From Actinomycetes bacterium (GTDB taxonomy: Bacteria; Actinomycetota; Acidimicrobiia; Acidimicrobiales; Palsa-688): a stretch of DNA of 11,826 nt. The notes under the pieces are model-generated. The model saw nothing but the letters and a program-made list of their open reading frames with translations. It searched no databases and was not told where the DNA came from. Of this stretch, positions 1 to 6,182 are shown one piece after another. The position numbers and the translations under genes are program-made. Numbering within the stretch: the stretch's first letter is position 1; every line of letters starts with the position of its first letter. Where the stretch lies: contig JAKBBS010000104.1 of NCBI GenBank assembly GCA_021808425.1, positions 1 to 11,826 of the forward strand, given 5' to 3'.

Positions 1-477
1 ATGGTCACGAAGGTCCGTGGCTCGTTCAATGACGTCACCGGCACCGGCACTTTCGACGTAGACGACCCGTCGCGTTCAAGCCTTGAGCTAGCAATCGAGG
101 CTGCGAGCATCGACACCCGCAACGCTGATCGTGACGGACATTTACGCTCCAACGACTTCTTGGACCTTGAGCATTACCCGCAGATCACCTTCACGTCTAC
201 CGCGGTCGCCCAGGCCGAGCCCGACACTTACCGGGTGACCGGGGATCTCGCCATCAAGGGCGTTACCCGGCCTGTCACCTTCGACCTCGTCTACACCGGG
301 TCCGCCGTCGATCCTTACGGCAACCAGCGCGTCGGCTTCGAGGGCACCACCACGATCAACCGCAAGGACTGGGGCGTCAACTGGAACGCAGCGCTTGAGG
401 CCGGCGGGGTCCTTGTGAGCGAGAAGGTCACCCTCGAGTTCGACATCTCCGCCGTCAAAGACGCCACAACCGCCTGA
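1..477 (+). CDS. YceI-family protein, 5' end cut off by the window edge
   Basis: The product belongs to the YceI family, small lipocalin-like beta-barrel proteins that bind isoprenoid-type lipids in an internal cavity and are often linked to acid, osmotic or base stress. The 158 visible residues include the family's hallmark stretch GDLAIKGVTRPVTFDL at about residues 81-96 and NRKDWGVNWN at about 120-129. The first visible residues, MVTKVRGSF, match what is normally an internal segment (family members usually read W-x-x-D-x-x-H-S-x-x-x-F-x-x-x-H-x-x-V-S-K-V-x-G-x-F). About 20-30 N-terminal residues are therefore missing and the true start lies upstream of the window. No signal peptide is visible in this part. 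It ends 76 bases before the VOC gene and may belong to the same transcript. Family assignment is firm; cellular role is unknown. Confidence 0.88.
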   Translation: MVTKVRGSFNDVTGTGTFDVDDPSRSSLELAIEAASIDTRNADRDGHLRSNDFLDLEHYPQITFTSTAVAQAEPDTYRVTGDLAIKGVTRPVTFDLVYTGSAVDPYGNQRVGFEGTTTINRKDWGVNWNAALEAGGVLVSEKVTLEFDISAVKDATTA

Positions 478-540
478 CCCAGCCAGCGGCCCGTCCCGCC
501 GCCGGGGCTGCCATGAAACCATGTCATCCCCGGCGCGCCC

Positions 541-547
541 GAAAGGA
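541..547 (+). promoter_or_regulatory. Ribosome binding site of the VOC gene
   Basis: GAAAGGA lies seven bases before the ATG at 554. It decides for this start over the in-frame ATG at 521, which would add eleven residues with no homologous look and has no Shine-Dalgarno sequence in front of it. Confidence 0.7.
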
Positions 548-553
548 TCTACC

Positions 554-1093
554 ATGTCATTCTCACCAGTTCGACTTAACCACGCCGTCCTATTCGTCTC
601 CAACCTAGAGCGCTCCGTTCGCTTCTACACCGAGCTGTTCGACATGTCGGTTGCCGTGAGAGAGTCGCGGGCCAACGCCGCCTTTTTGCGGCTGCCCCGG
701 TCCGGTAACCACCACGACCTGGGCCTGTTCGGCGTCGGAGCCGCGGGAGGAGCCAAGCGCCGCGGGGCGATCGGGCTCTACCATCTAGCCTGGCAGGTCG
801 ACACCATCGACGAACTCGCCACCGCCAAAGCGAGCCTCCTCGATGCCGACGCCTACACCGGCGAATCCAGCCACGGCGCCACCAAGAGCATTTACGGCGC
901 CGACCCAGACGGCAACGAGTTCGAGATCATGTGGATGCTCCCCCGCCAGGCATGGGGAGACTACGAGCACGCCGCGCCCATCGACCACCTCGACCTCGCC
1001 ACCGAGGTCACCCGATGGTCAGGAGTGCGCACCGCCGGACGCATCACGGACGACACCGCGTCAGCAAACGACGCCGAGGAGGCCCGATCATGA
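554..1093 (+). CDS. VOC-family (glyoxalase/extradiol dioxygenase superfamily) protein
   Basis: A 179-residue protein of the vicinal oxygen chelate superfamily, metal-dependent enzymes that include ring-cleaving dioxygenases and glyoxalases. Paired beta-alpha-beta-beta-beta units are visible. The first begins LNHAVLFVSNLERSVRFY (residues 8-25), the second LYHLAWQVD (75-83), closing with DPDGNEFEIMW (117-127). The expected metal ligands are present as H10, H77 and E124. A further H53-H54 pair sits in the strand where extradiol-type enzymes place active-site residues. After the fold a roughly 50-residue polar tail follows, beginning MLPRQAWGDYE. The start at 554 is supported by its Shine-Dalgarno. 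The gene ends in an ATGA overlap with the hydrolase gene, which implies co-translation. It could be a ring-cleavage dioxygenase or a conjugate-resistance type enzyme; the substrate cannot be read from sequence. The pairing with a carboxylesterase suggests a role in removing quinones or similar electrophiles (inference). Confidence 0.88.
   Translation: MSFSPVRLNHAVLFVSNLERSVRFYTELFDMSVAVRESRANAAFLRLPRSGNHHDLGLFGVGAAGGAKRRGAIGLYHLAWQVDTIDELATAKASLLDADAYTGESSHGATKSIYGADPDGNEFEIMWMLPRQAWGDYEHAAPIDHLDLATEVTRWSGVRTAGRITDDTASANDAEEARS
1076..1082 (+). promoter_or_regulatory. Strong ribosome binding site of the hydrolase gene
   Basis: GAGGAGG inside the end of the VOC gene, seven bases before the ATG at 1090. 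It fixes the hydrolase start at the ATGA overlap; a longer in-frame extension back to 931 would overlap the VOC gene by more than 160 bases with Arg/Pro-rich, non-homologous sequence. Confidence 0.8.
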
Positions 1094-1737
1094 CCACCTT
1101 CGCCGAGCCTGTCGTCGCATGGCACACCGAGGAAGACGCGACCCGTCCACTGGTCGTGCTGCTCCACGGCCGAGGCTCAGACGAGACCGACATCATCGCG
1201 CTCGCCGACCACCTGCCCGCCAGCTTCATCTACGCCGCCCCGAGGGCGCCGATCGCCGAGGGCGGCGGCTACGCCTGGTTCGCGAACCGCGGAATCGGCC
1301 GCCCGCTGGCCGCGTCACTGGCCGACACCATGGCGTGGTTCGGGGCATGGCTCGACCAGGTAGCTCCCCGCGGACGCCCTGTTGTCCTTGTCGGTTTCAG
1401 TGGCGGCGCCGCGTTCGCCGGCGGCCTCATCCTCGACGACCCCGACCGTTACGCGGGCGCTGCCATCCTCTATGGCACGCTCCCCTTCGACGCCGGGGTG
1501 CCCACCTCGGCGTACCGGCTGTCGGGGAAGGCGGTCCTCGTCGTCCACGGCGACGCCGATGCCGTGATCCCCCGCGACCTGCTGAAACGCACCTGGGCAT
1601 ACCTGCACGGCGAGGCCGACGCCACGACCACAGGATTCCGTGACCCAGGCGGCCACGGTCTCAGCCCGGCGGCTATCGGCGACCTCCGCCTCTGGCTCGA
1701 GGCGCTTCTGTCAGCGCCGCAAACGGTAGCGCGATGA
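1090..1737 (+). CDS. Alpha/beta hydrolase, phospholipase/carboxylesterase family
   Basis: A 215-residue serine hydrolase of the phospholipase/carboxylesterase family (the family of YpfH, YtpA-like esterases and MhqD). It should hydrolyse carboxylic esters in the cytoplasm, as no signal peptide is seen. The oxyanion-hole motif LLHGRGSDETD is at residues 24-34, the nucleophile elbow GFSGG at 102-106 (S104), the acid in HGDADAVIP at 153-161 (D157) and the histidine in PGGHGLS at 186-192 (H189), so the catalytic triad is complete. Length is normal for the family (about 200-220). It overlaps the VOC gene upstream and the flavin oxidoreductase gene downstream by four bases each (ATGA), marking the middle gene of a coupled three-gene unit. 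The tail after H189 is short and ends with the usual C-terminal helix. Substrate is unknown. Confidence 0.9.
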   Translation: MTTFAEPVVAWHTEEDATRPLVVLLHGRGSDETDIIALADHLPASFIYAAPRAPIAEGGGYAWFANRGIGRPLAASLADTMAWFGAWLDQVAPRGRPVVLVGFSGGAAFAGGLILDDPDRYAGAAILYGTLPFDAGVPTSAYRLSGKAVLVVHGDADAVIPRDLLKRTWAYLHGEADATTTGFRDPGGHGLSPAAIGDLRLWLEALLSAPQTVAR

Positions 1738-2846
1738 CCGGAACGCGAACCTTCGAGATAGGGCTATTCACCTTCGGTGAGCTCACCGCCGACCCAGAAA
1801 CCCGCAAGCCTATCGACCCTGCGGTACGACTACGGGAGTTCATCGAACTGGCCAAACTCGCCGACCAGGCCGGGCTCGACGTCTTCGGCGTCGGCGAGCA
1901 CCACCGCCCGGACTTCGCCATCGCGTCGCCCGCCGTGATCCTCGCTGCGGTCGCCGAGGCAACCGGACGGATCCGTCTCACGAGCACCGTCACAGTGCTC
2001 TCCACCGCGGACCCGGTGAAAGTCTTCGAGGACTTCACGGCGCTCGACCTCGTCTCGGCAGGACGAGCCGAGATCACCGCCGGCCGGGGCGCCTACACCG
2101 AGTCGTTCCCCCTCTTCGGTTTCGATCTCGCCAACTACGACCAGCTCTTCGACGAGAAGCTCGACCTGCTCCTTCGCCTCAACCGCGGCCAGCACGTCAC
2201 CTGGTCAGGCCGGCACCGTCCGCCGCTCGTCGACGCCAGCGTGTACCCACGTCCCGTGCAAGGCCAGCTGCCTGTGTGGATCGCCGTCGGCGGCACCCCC
2301 GCGAGCGTCATACGCGCCGGGCGTAACGGGCTGCCGCTGTACCTGGCCATCCTCGGCCAGCCCGAACGCTTCGCTCCCCTCGCCCAACTGTACCGACAGT
2401 CGGCCACCGACGCCGGGCACACACCCGACGCCCTGCGAGTCGGGGTGACCAGCCACTTCTACGCCGAGCCCACCTCCCAAGGTGCCCGCGACACTTTCTA
2501 CCCGTACTACTCCCGCTACATCGGCCTCAACATGCCCGCAGCGCGCGGGCAGCTCCTCCCCCGCGACGTTTTCGACGCTTGGGCCGACCCGCGAGGGGCG
2601 CTGTTCGCCGGTAGCCCGCAGCAGATAATCGACAAAATCCTCTGGGAGCACGAGATGCTCGGCCACGACCGCTTCCTCGCCCAGATCGGCCTCGGAGGGC
2701 TTCCCTTCGCAGACACCGCCCGCTCGATCGAGTTGCTCGCCGCCGAGGTCCTTCCCATCGTGCGGCGCGAAACCGAGCCCACAAAACTCCAAACGGCCGG
2801 CGACTACAAGCAGCTATCCGTGAACTCAGCCGCCACCGCGGACTAA
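1734..2846 (+). CDS. LLM-class flavin-dependent oxidoreductase, Atu2307/SP_0267 type
   Basis: A 370-residue protein of the bacterial luciferase-like monooxygenase superfamily (TIM barrel using FMN or F420). The opening strand EIGLFTFGELT (residues 8-18), DVFGVGEHHRPDFAIASP (49-66), a strand/helix with RIRLTSTVTVLSTADP and the segment LVSAGRAEITAGRGAYTESFPLFG are typical of the Atu2307/SP_0267 subgroup. The GEHH block at 54-57 lies in the usual cofactor/active-site position. Later PVWIAVGGTPASVIRA and GSPQQIIDKIL complete the fold. The barrel appears finished by about residue 345 (LPIVRRETEP); the last 25 residues form a polar tail that looks unusual for the group, whose members are mostly near 340-350 residues. 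The start overlaps the hydrolase stop (ATGA) and has only a weak Shine-Dalgarno, so translation probably depends on coupling. A dedicated flavin reductase is not visible in the window. Substrate is unknown. Confidence 0.92.
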   Translation: MTGTRTFEIGLFTFGELTADPETRKPIDPAVRLREFIELAKLADQAGLDVFGVGEHHRPDFAIASPAVILAAVAEATGRIRLTSTVTVLSTADPVKVFEDFTALDLVSAGRAEITAGRGAYTESFPLFGFDLANYDQLFDEKLDLLLRLNRGQHVTWSGRHRPPLVDASVYPRPVQGQLPVWIAVGGTPASVIRAGRNGLPLYLAILGQPERFAPLAQLYRQSATDAGHTPDALRVGVTSHFYAEPTSQGARDTFYPYYSRYIGLNMPAARGQLLPRDVFDAWADPRGALFAGSPQQIIDKILWEHEMLGHDRFLAQIGLGGLPFADTARSIELLAAEVLPIVRRETEPTKLQTAGDYKQLSVNSAATAD

Positions 2847-2892
2847 CCCCACCGACGCTAGCGAATCGCGTGCTCCGTAGCTTGACGACACG

Positions 2893-2912
2893 AGCGGTCG
2901 CACGCGGCCGCT
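2893..2912 (+). terminator. GC-rich hairpin between the LLM and M20 genes
   Basis: Bases 2893-2900 (AGCGGTCG) pair with 2905-2912 (CGGCCGCT) through eight pairs, one of them a G-U wobble, around a CACG loop. No T-run follows, so it is either a U-less terminator of the upstream operon or an RNA structure in the leader of the amidohydrolase gene, whose start lies 20 bases further on. The 86-base gap that contains it shows no other clear feature. Confidence 0.45.
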
Positions 2913-2920
2913 GAAGCGGG

Positions 2921-2926
2921 CACAAT
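2921..2926 (+). promoter_or_regulatory. Possible -10 element for a leaderless M20 transcript
   Basis: CACAAT sits seven to twelve bases before the ATG at 2933, the spacing of a -10 box if transcription starts at the A of the start codon. Leaderless genes of this layout are common in actinobacteria. The match to the TAnnnT consensus lacks the first T, and no good -35 is found 17 bases upstream. A GGGAG touches the ATG directly, too close to be a normal ribosome binding site. Weak call. Confidence 0.25.
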
Positions 2927-2932
2927 CGGGAG

Positions 2933-4237
2933 ATGGATATTCCTTCCCCAACCTCGACACCAGCCACCTCCGTGCTGTCGGGGCTTGAAGCGGTCCGCGG
3001 CTGGGGGGAGGACTTCTATCGTGATCTGCATGCCCATCCGGAGTTGTCTCACCAAGAGCACGCCACGGCGTCGAAGGTGGCTGAGCGCCTTCGGGCATCG
3101 GGCATCGAGGTCCACGCCGGGATAGGAGGGACCGGGATTCTCGGCCTAGTCAGAAACGGGGACGGCCCGACAGTGCTGCTGCGCGCCGACATGGACGCCC
3201 TTCCAGTCGCCGAGGCGACCGGCCTCGACTACGCCAGCCACGCCACCGCCACCGACGGGGACGGCAACGAGGTGCCGGTGATGCACGCCTGCGGCCACGA
3301 CATGCATGTCACCTGCCTTCTCGGCGCCGCCCACCTCCTCGCTACAGCCCGCGCCGACTGGTCCGGCACCCTCATCGCCCTCTTCCAGCCCGCAGAGGAG
3401 ACCGGAGACGGCGCACGCGGCATGCTAGACAGCGGCTTAGCGACGTTGGTACCCAAGCCCGACGTCGCGCTCGCCCAGCACGTCCTGCCGGCGCCTTCCG
3501 GCCTCGTCGGCACCCACGCCGGACCGACATTGTCGGCGGCGGACAGCATGCGGATCACGCTGCACGGGCGCGGGGCGCACGGCTCGATGCCCCAGGCCGC
3601 CGTCGACCCGGTCGTCCTCGCCGCCATGATCGTAGTCCGCCTCCAAACGATCATCGCCCGCGAGACCCGCCCCGGCGAGCCGGCCGTCGTCACCGTCGGA
3701 AGCATCCAAGCGGGAACCAAAAGCAACGTGATCCCCGACCACGCCGTGATCGAGCTGAACGTCCGCACCTACAGCGAGCAGACCCGCACCTCGGTCCTAG
3801 CCGCCATCAAAAGGATCGTCGACGCCGAATGCCAGGCCTCAGGATCGCCAAAGCCGGCAGACTACGAGCTGTTCGACCGGTTCCCCCTCACCACCAACGA
3901 CGCCGACACCACTGACAAGGTCGCGGCGGTGTTCGCCGCGTTCTTCGGGGAGCGAGCCCGGCCGCTGCCCATGCAGACCGCCAGCGAAGACTTCAGCGAC
4001 ATCCCGAATGCGTTTGGCGTCCCCTACTGCTACTGGGGGATCGGCGGCGCCGACCCCGACACCTACCAAAAGGCCGAACGGCAGAGCCGCATCGCCCAAG
4101 ACATCCCTGTCAACCACTCGGCCTTCTTCGCCCCGGTGATCCAGCCGACCCTCGACACCGGGATCGAGGCAATGGTCGTCGCCGCCCTTGCCTGGCTCGG
4201 CGCCCCCGATACCCGTTCCCGGCAGGCGCAGGGTTGA
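2933..4237 (+). CDS. M20D-family amidohydrolase (hippurate / IAA-amino-acid hydrolase type)
   Basis: A 434-residue cytoplasmic metalloenzyme of peptidase family M20, subfamily D, which hydrolyses N-acyl amino acids or related amides. Seen in order: FYRDLHAHPELSHQE (residues 28-42), LLRADMDALPV (82-92), MHACGHDMH (117-125) with metal ligands C120 and H122, QPAEETGDGARGM (152-164) with E155-E156, a conserved QHV histidine, the dimerisation-domain segment GRGAHGSMPQAAVDPV, TASEDFS near the C-terminal third, and NHSAFFAPV carrying the last ligand histidine. All expected catalytic and metal residues are present. The start at 2933 is chosen because the family block begins about 20 residues downstream, but the first 13 residues are Ser/Thr/Pro-rich and a GTG at 2972 is a possible alternative. 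The gene overlaps the following membrane-protein gene by a TTGA. The family includes hippurate, N-acetyl-diaminopimelate and IAA-conjugate hydrolases; which substrate applies is open. Confidence 0.92.
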   Translation: MDIPSPTSTPATSVLSGLEAVRGWGEDFYRDLHAHPELSHQEHATASKVAERLRASGIEVHAGIGGTGILGLVRNGDGPTVLLRADMDALPVAEATGLDYASHATATDGDGNEVPVMHACGHDMHVTCLLGAAHLLATARADWSGTLIALFQPAEETGDGARGMLDSGLATLVPKPDVALAQHVLPAPSGLVGTHAGPTLSAADSMRITLHGRGAHGSMPQAAVDPVVLAAMIVVRLQTIIARETRPGEPAVVTVGSIQAGTKSNVIPDHAVIELNVRTYSEQTRTSVLAAIKRIVDAECQASGSPKPADYELFDRFPLTTNDADTTDKVAAVFAAFFGERARPLPMQTASEDFSDIPNAFGVPYCYWGIGGADPDTYQKAERQSRIAQDIPVNHSAFFAPVIQPTLDTGIEAMVVAALAWLGAPDTRSRQAQG

Positions 4238-4893
4238 CCGAAGGCTCTACCCTCCAGCTGGCACTCGACCTCTCAGGCACGTTCGTGTTCGGACTCAACG
4301 GCGCTCTCACCGCCATGGAAGCCGAGAACCTCGACATCGTCGGCGTCGTGGTCCTCGCAGTGATCACCGCCCTCGGCGGGGGGATCATCCGCGACGTGCT
4401 CATCGGATCATTGCCACCCGCCGCGTTCCGGGACTGGCGCTACCTAGCCGTCGGCGGCGGCGCCGGCATCGCCGCCTTCTTCGCCCGTCAGCTCTGGCTA
4501 CGCGTACAGCGGTCGATCACCATCTTCGACGCCGCAGGCCTCGCGCTGTTCTGCGTAACAGGCACCACCACCGCGTTCGCAGCCCACCTCGGACCGTTCC
4601 AGTCGGTCGTGTTAGGAACCGTCACAGGCGTCGGCGGGGGCACCATCCGCGACGTGGCGATCAGGAGGGTGCCGACCGTGCTCTCCAGCGGCCTGTACGC
4701 CATCCCCGCCGCCTGCGGCGCCACGCTGACCGCGCTAGCGCTCGAGTACCACTTCTACAGCGGCGCCATCGCCGTTGCCGCCGCCGCCGTCTGTTTCACG
4801 ATCCGCATGCTCGGAGTGCATTTCAACCTCAACGTCCCCGCCTCACACCCCGACGTCACGCCGAAACGCGAGCCCACCGGGGAAGGACCGTGA
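4234..4893 (+). CDS. TRIC-channel / UPF0126 family membrane protein
   Basis: A 219-residue integral membrane protein of the trimeric intracellular cation (TRIC) channel family, formerly UPF0126. Prokaryotic members form trimeric monovalent-cation pores. The protein is built of two similar halves, each with the hallmark triple-glycine turn: ALGGGIIRDVLIG at residues 46-58 and GVGGGTIRDVAI at 132-143, with R53-D54 and R139-D140 after the glycines. About seven hydrophobic segments can be traced between residues 7 and 195, followed by a short charged C-terminal tail. The start is TTG at 4234, overlapping the amidohydrolase stop as TTGA with GCAGG-like purines just upstream. The next Met (residue 28) would lose the first membrane segment, so TTG is preferred. 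The coupling suggests it works with, or exports or balances ions for, the amidohydrolase reaction, but no mechanism is established. Confidence 0.88.
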   Translation: MTEGSTLQLALDLSGTFVFGLNGALTAMEAENLDIVGVVVLAVITALGGGIIRDVLIGSLPPAAFRDWRYLAVGGGAGIAAFFARQLWLRVQRSITIFDAAGLALFCVTGTTTAFAAHLGPFQSVVLGTVTGVGGGTIRDVAIRRVPTVLSSGLYAIPAACGATLTALALEYHFYSGAIAVAAAAVCFTIRMLGVHFNLNVPASHPDVTPKREPTGEGP

Positions 4894-4977
4894 CGCCTCT
4901 CAGGCCTAGATCTGTCATCGACGGTGAAGACCACGCCGACGGGCGCTCCGACGCTGCGCAAGCGCAGCCAAGGGTGA

Positions 4978-5163
4978 CTCGCCTCCTACGCCGCCGCCAA
5001 GATCGAACGCCACGCCGAACAGATCCTCCAGGCCCAGCGGCCTATCGCCGCAAGCAAGCCAAGATCGCCCACTGCCCGACTGCGGGATGTCCCCCTTCAG
5101 CCACGGGACCTCGAGTTCCTGGGCATTGTCAACTCTCGGCTCAATCCCGCAGACGCACTGTGA
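4978..5163 (+). pseudogene. Possible start-less coding remnant ahead of the UspA fragment
   Basis: In the frame of the upstream TRIC gene, a stop at 4975-4977 is followed by 61 open codons ending in TGA at 5161-5163. The translation contains amphipathic, protein-like stretches such as AAAKIERHAEQILQAQ and LRDVPLQPRDLEFLGIV, but there is no ATG, GTG or TTG start with a Shine-Dalgarno. Its stop overlaps the GTG of the UspA remnant as GTGA, the same coupling style as the intact operons here, which hints that both were once adjacent genes. I do not recognise the family. It could equally be chance open frame in GC-rich DNA. Confidence 0.25.
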
Positions 5164-5297
5164 GCGACCAATCAAGCGAATCGTCGTCGGCATCGATGGA
5201 TCGTCTTCATCGGTGGCCGCCGCAGAGTGGGCCGCCCGCCAAGCCGAGCTCACCGACAGCACCCTGCCACTGTCCCGTCCTCGTGTTCCGCCACTAA
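5160..5297 (+). pseudogene. UspA-type universal stress protein, N-terminal fragment, frameshifted and truncated
   Basis: Codons from 5171 onward read IKRIVVGIDGSSSSVAAAEW and continue AARQAELTDSTL, the standard first strand, nucleotide-loop region and first helix of a UspA-domain protein (full length normally about 140-150 residues). After about 33 family-like residues the match stops and the frame runs through an unrelated PLSRPRVPPLNDTTI to a stop at 5295-5297. At the front, GTG AGC GAC CA (5160-5170) would encode the usual short leader but is in a different frame; adding one base would restore it, so a single-base deletion is the simplest explanation. The ATP-binding G-x2-G-x9-G(S/T) motif near the C-terminus is absent. 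The fragment cannot make a functional Usp. An alternative is that translation from an in-frame ATG at 5087 gives a small fusion peptide, which is unlikely. Confidence 0.6.
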
Positions 5298-5349
5298 ACG
5301 ACACGACTATCTAACACGACTCCCCCCGATTCAACCGATGGAAAGGCCA

Positions 5350-5373
5350 AGACCCGAGATAGACCCTAGACCC
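5350..5373. repeat. Three AGACCC repeats downstream of nagB
   Basis: AGACCC occurs at 5350-5355, 5361-5366 and 5368-5373, just beyond the nagB stop codon (read as GGGTCT on the nagB strand). The spacings are 11 and 7 bases. No hairpin or obvious protein-binding pattern follows from them; they may be chance. Confidence 0.3.
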
Positions 5374-5380
5374 ACCCCTT

Positions 5381-6166
5381 TTAGATAGTTTGCCAGTCTG
5401 GTTTCGCGTTCCAGGTTTCGATGTAGTAGTCCCGGCGGGTGAGCCGGCTTGTTGCGTCGCGGTCGGCTATGGCTGTGACGTGGGGGTGTAGTTGGAGTGC
5501 TGATGCCGGCAGGGAGGAGGTGATGGGTCCTTCGATGGCTTGGGTGAGTGCTTCGGCCTTGTCGGCGCCCCATGCGAGGAGTATTAGGTGGCGGGCGTCC
5601 ATGATGGTTCCGATTCCTTGTGTGAGGACGTGTTGGGGTACCGAGTGTGGGTCGCCGCCGAAGAACCGGGAGTTGTCTTGTCGGGTTTGGGCGGTCAGGG
5701 TTTTGATCCGGGTGCGCGAGGCGAGGGAGGAGCCCGGCTCGTTGAAGCCGATGTGTCCGTCGGTTCCGATTCCGAGTAGCTGGATTGCTACGCCGCCCGC
5801 GTCGGCGATCGCTGATTCGTAGTTGGAGCACGCGGCGGTGAGATCGGCGGCGGTTCCGTCTGGACTTTTGACTGAGGAGGTGTCGAAGTCTAGGCGGGCG
5901 AGGACCTGTCGTTCGATGACCGCCCGGTAGGACTCGGGGTGCCCGGCAGGAAGGCCGACGTACTCGTCGAGAAGAAATGCGCGGCCGCGGCGGAAGCTCG
6001 TCTCCGATCTCGCGTAGCGGCCGGCTAGGTCGTCGTATACCGGTTCGGGGGAGCTGCCGGTGGCCAGTCCCAGCACGGCGAAGGGGTTGCGGTTGAAAAG
6101 GATGCTGATGGCTGATCCGGCCAGGCTTCCACCCTCGGCGGGGTCTTCTACGATCACTACTTCCAC
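5381..6166 (-). CDS. nagB: Glucosamine-6-phosphate deaminase
   Basis: A 261-residue enzyme that converts glucosamine-6-phosphate to fructose-6-phosphate and ammonia, feeding amino sugars into glycolysis in the cytoplasm. Length is close to E. coli NagB (266). The substrate phosphate loop GLATGSSPEPVY is at residues 33-44, LDEYVGLP at 66-73 with catalytic base D67 (E. coli D72), and GIGTDGHIGFNEPGS at 132-146 with D136, H138 and E143 (E. coli D141, H143, E148). SRTR and the AWGADKAEAL lysine complete the active site. The start is GTG at 6166, preceded by the purine run AAGAGAGA (6174-6181) at seven bases. The stop of the regulator gene is only 16 bases upstream, so the two form an operon. No nagA (deacetylase) or phosphotransferase gene is in the window, so the supply of glucosamine-6-phosphate must come from elsewhere. 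Confidence 0.96.
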   Translation of the reverse strand: MEVVIVEDPAEGGSLAGSAISILFNRNPFAVLGLATGSSPEPVYDDLAGRYARSETSFRRGRAFLLDEYVGLPAGHPESYRAVIERQVLARLDFDTSSVKSPDGTAADLTAACSNYESAIADAGGVAIQLLGIGTDGHIGFNEPGSSLASRTRIKTLTAQTRQDNSRFFGGDPHSVPQHVLTQGIGTIMDARHLILLAWGADKAEALTQAIEGPITSSLPASALQLHPHVTAIADRDATSRLTRRDYYIETWNAKPDWQTI

Positions 6167-6182
6167 GGTTTTGTCTCTCTTG

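Larger units (their letters stand above)
4894..5380. other. Region without an intact gene; decayed coding remnants
   Basis: This stretch of nearly 490 bases lies between the convergent ends of the TRIC gene and nagB. The long Arg/Pro-rich open frames that cross it on both strands have no homologous look. It contains a recognisable UspA-type fragment (5160-5297), a possible start-less remnant before it (4978-5163), and three AGACCC repeats near nagB. I saw no convincing U-tract terminator for either flanking operon. Confidence 0.6.

Noticed and set aside
521..553. Earlier ATG start for the VOC protein
   Set aside because: The eleven added residues have no homologous look and the Shine-Dalgarno GAAAGGA serves the ATG at 554.
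2205..2792. 195-codon minus-strand frame opposite the LLM gene
   Set aside because: No start context and no recognisable domain; the plus-strand frame carries the conserved LLM blocks.
2882..2887. TTGACG as a -35 box for the amidohydrolase gene
   Set aside because: No -10-like hexamer lies 16-18 bases downstream; that position falls in the GC-rich hairpin. The candidate -10 at 2921 is 33 bases away.
4188..5297. Long plus-strand open frame of 369 codons across the TRIC gene
   Set aside because: The translation is dominated by Arg, Pro and His repeats, it lies in another frame over a clear TRIC protein, and has no domain. It is a shadow of the GC-rich third positions, apart from the short remnants discussed separately.
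5301..5321. ACACGACT direct repeat (5301-5308 and 5314-5321) and TCGTGTT/AACACGA inverted pair as a possible mobile-element end or terminator
   Set aside because: Short, with a 25-base loop for the inverted pair, no transposase, no target duplication and no U-tract. Most likely chance.
5331..5831. 166-codon minus-strand frame overlapping the end of nagB
   Set aside because: Arg/Pro/His/Thr-rich with no homologous look; the nagB frame holds the catalytic residues.
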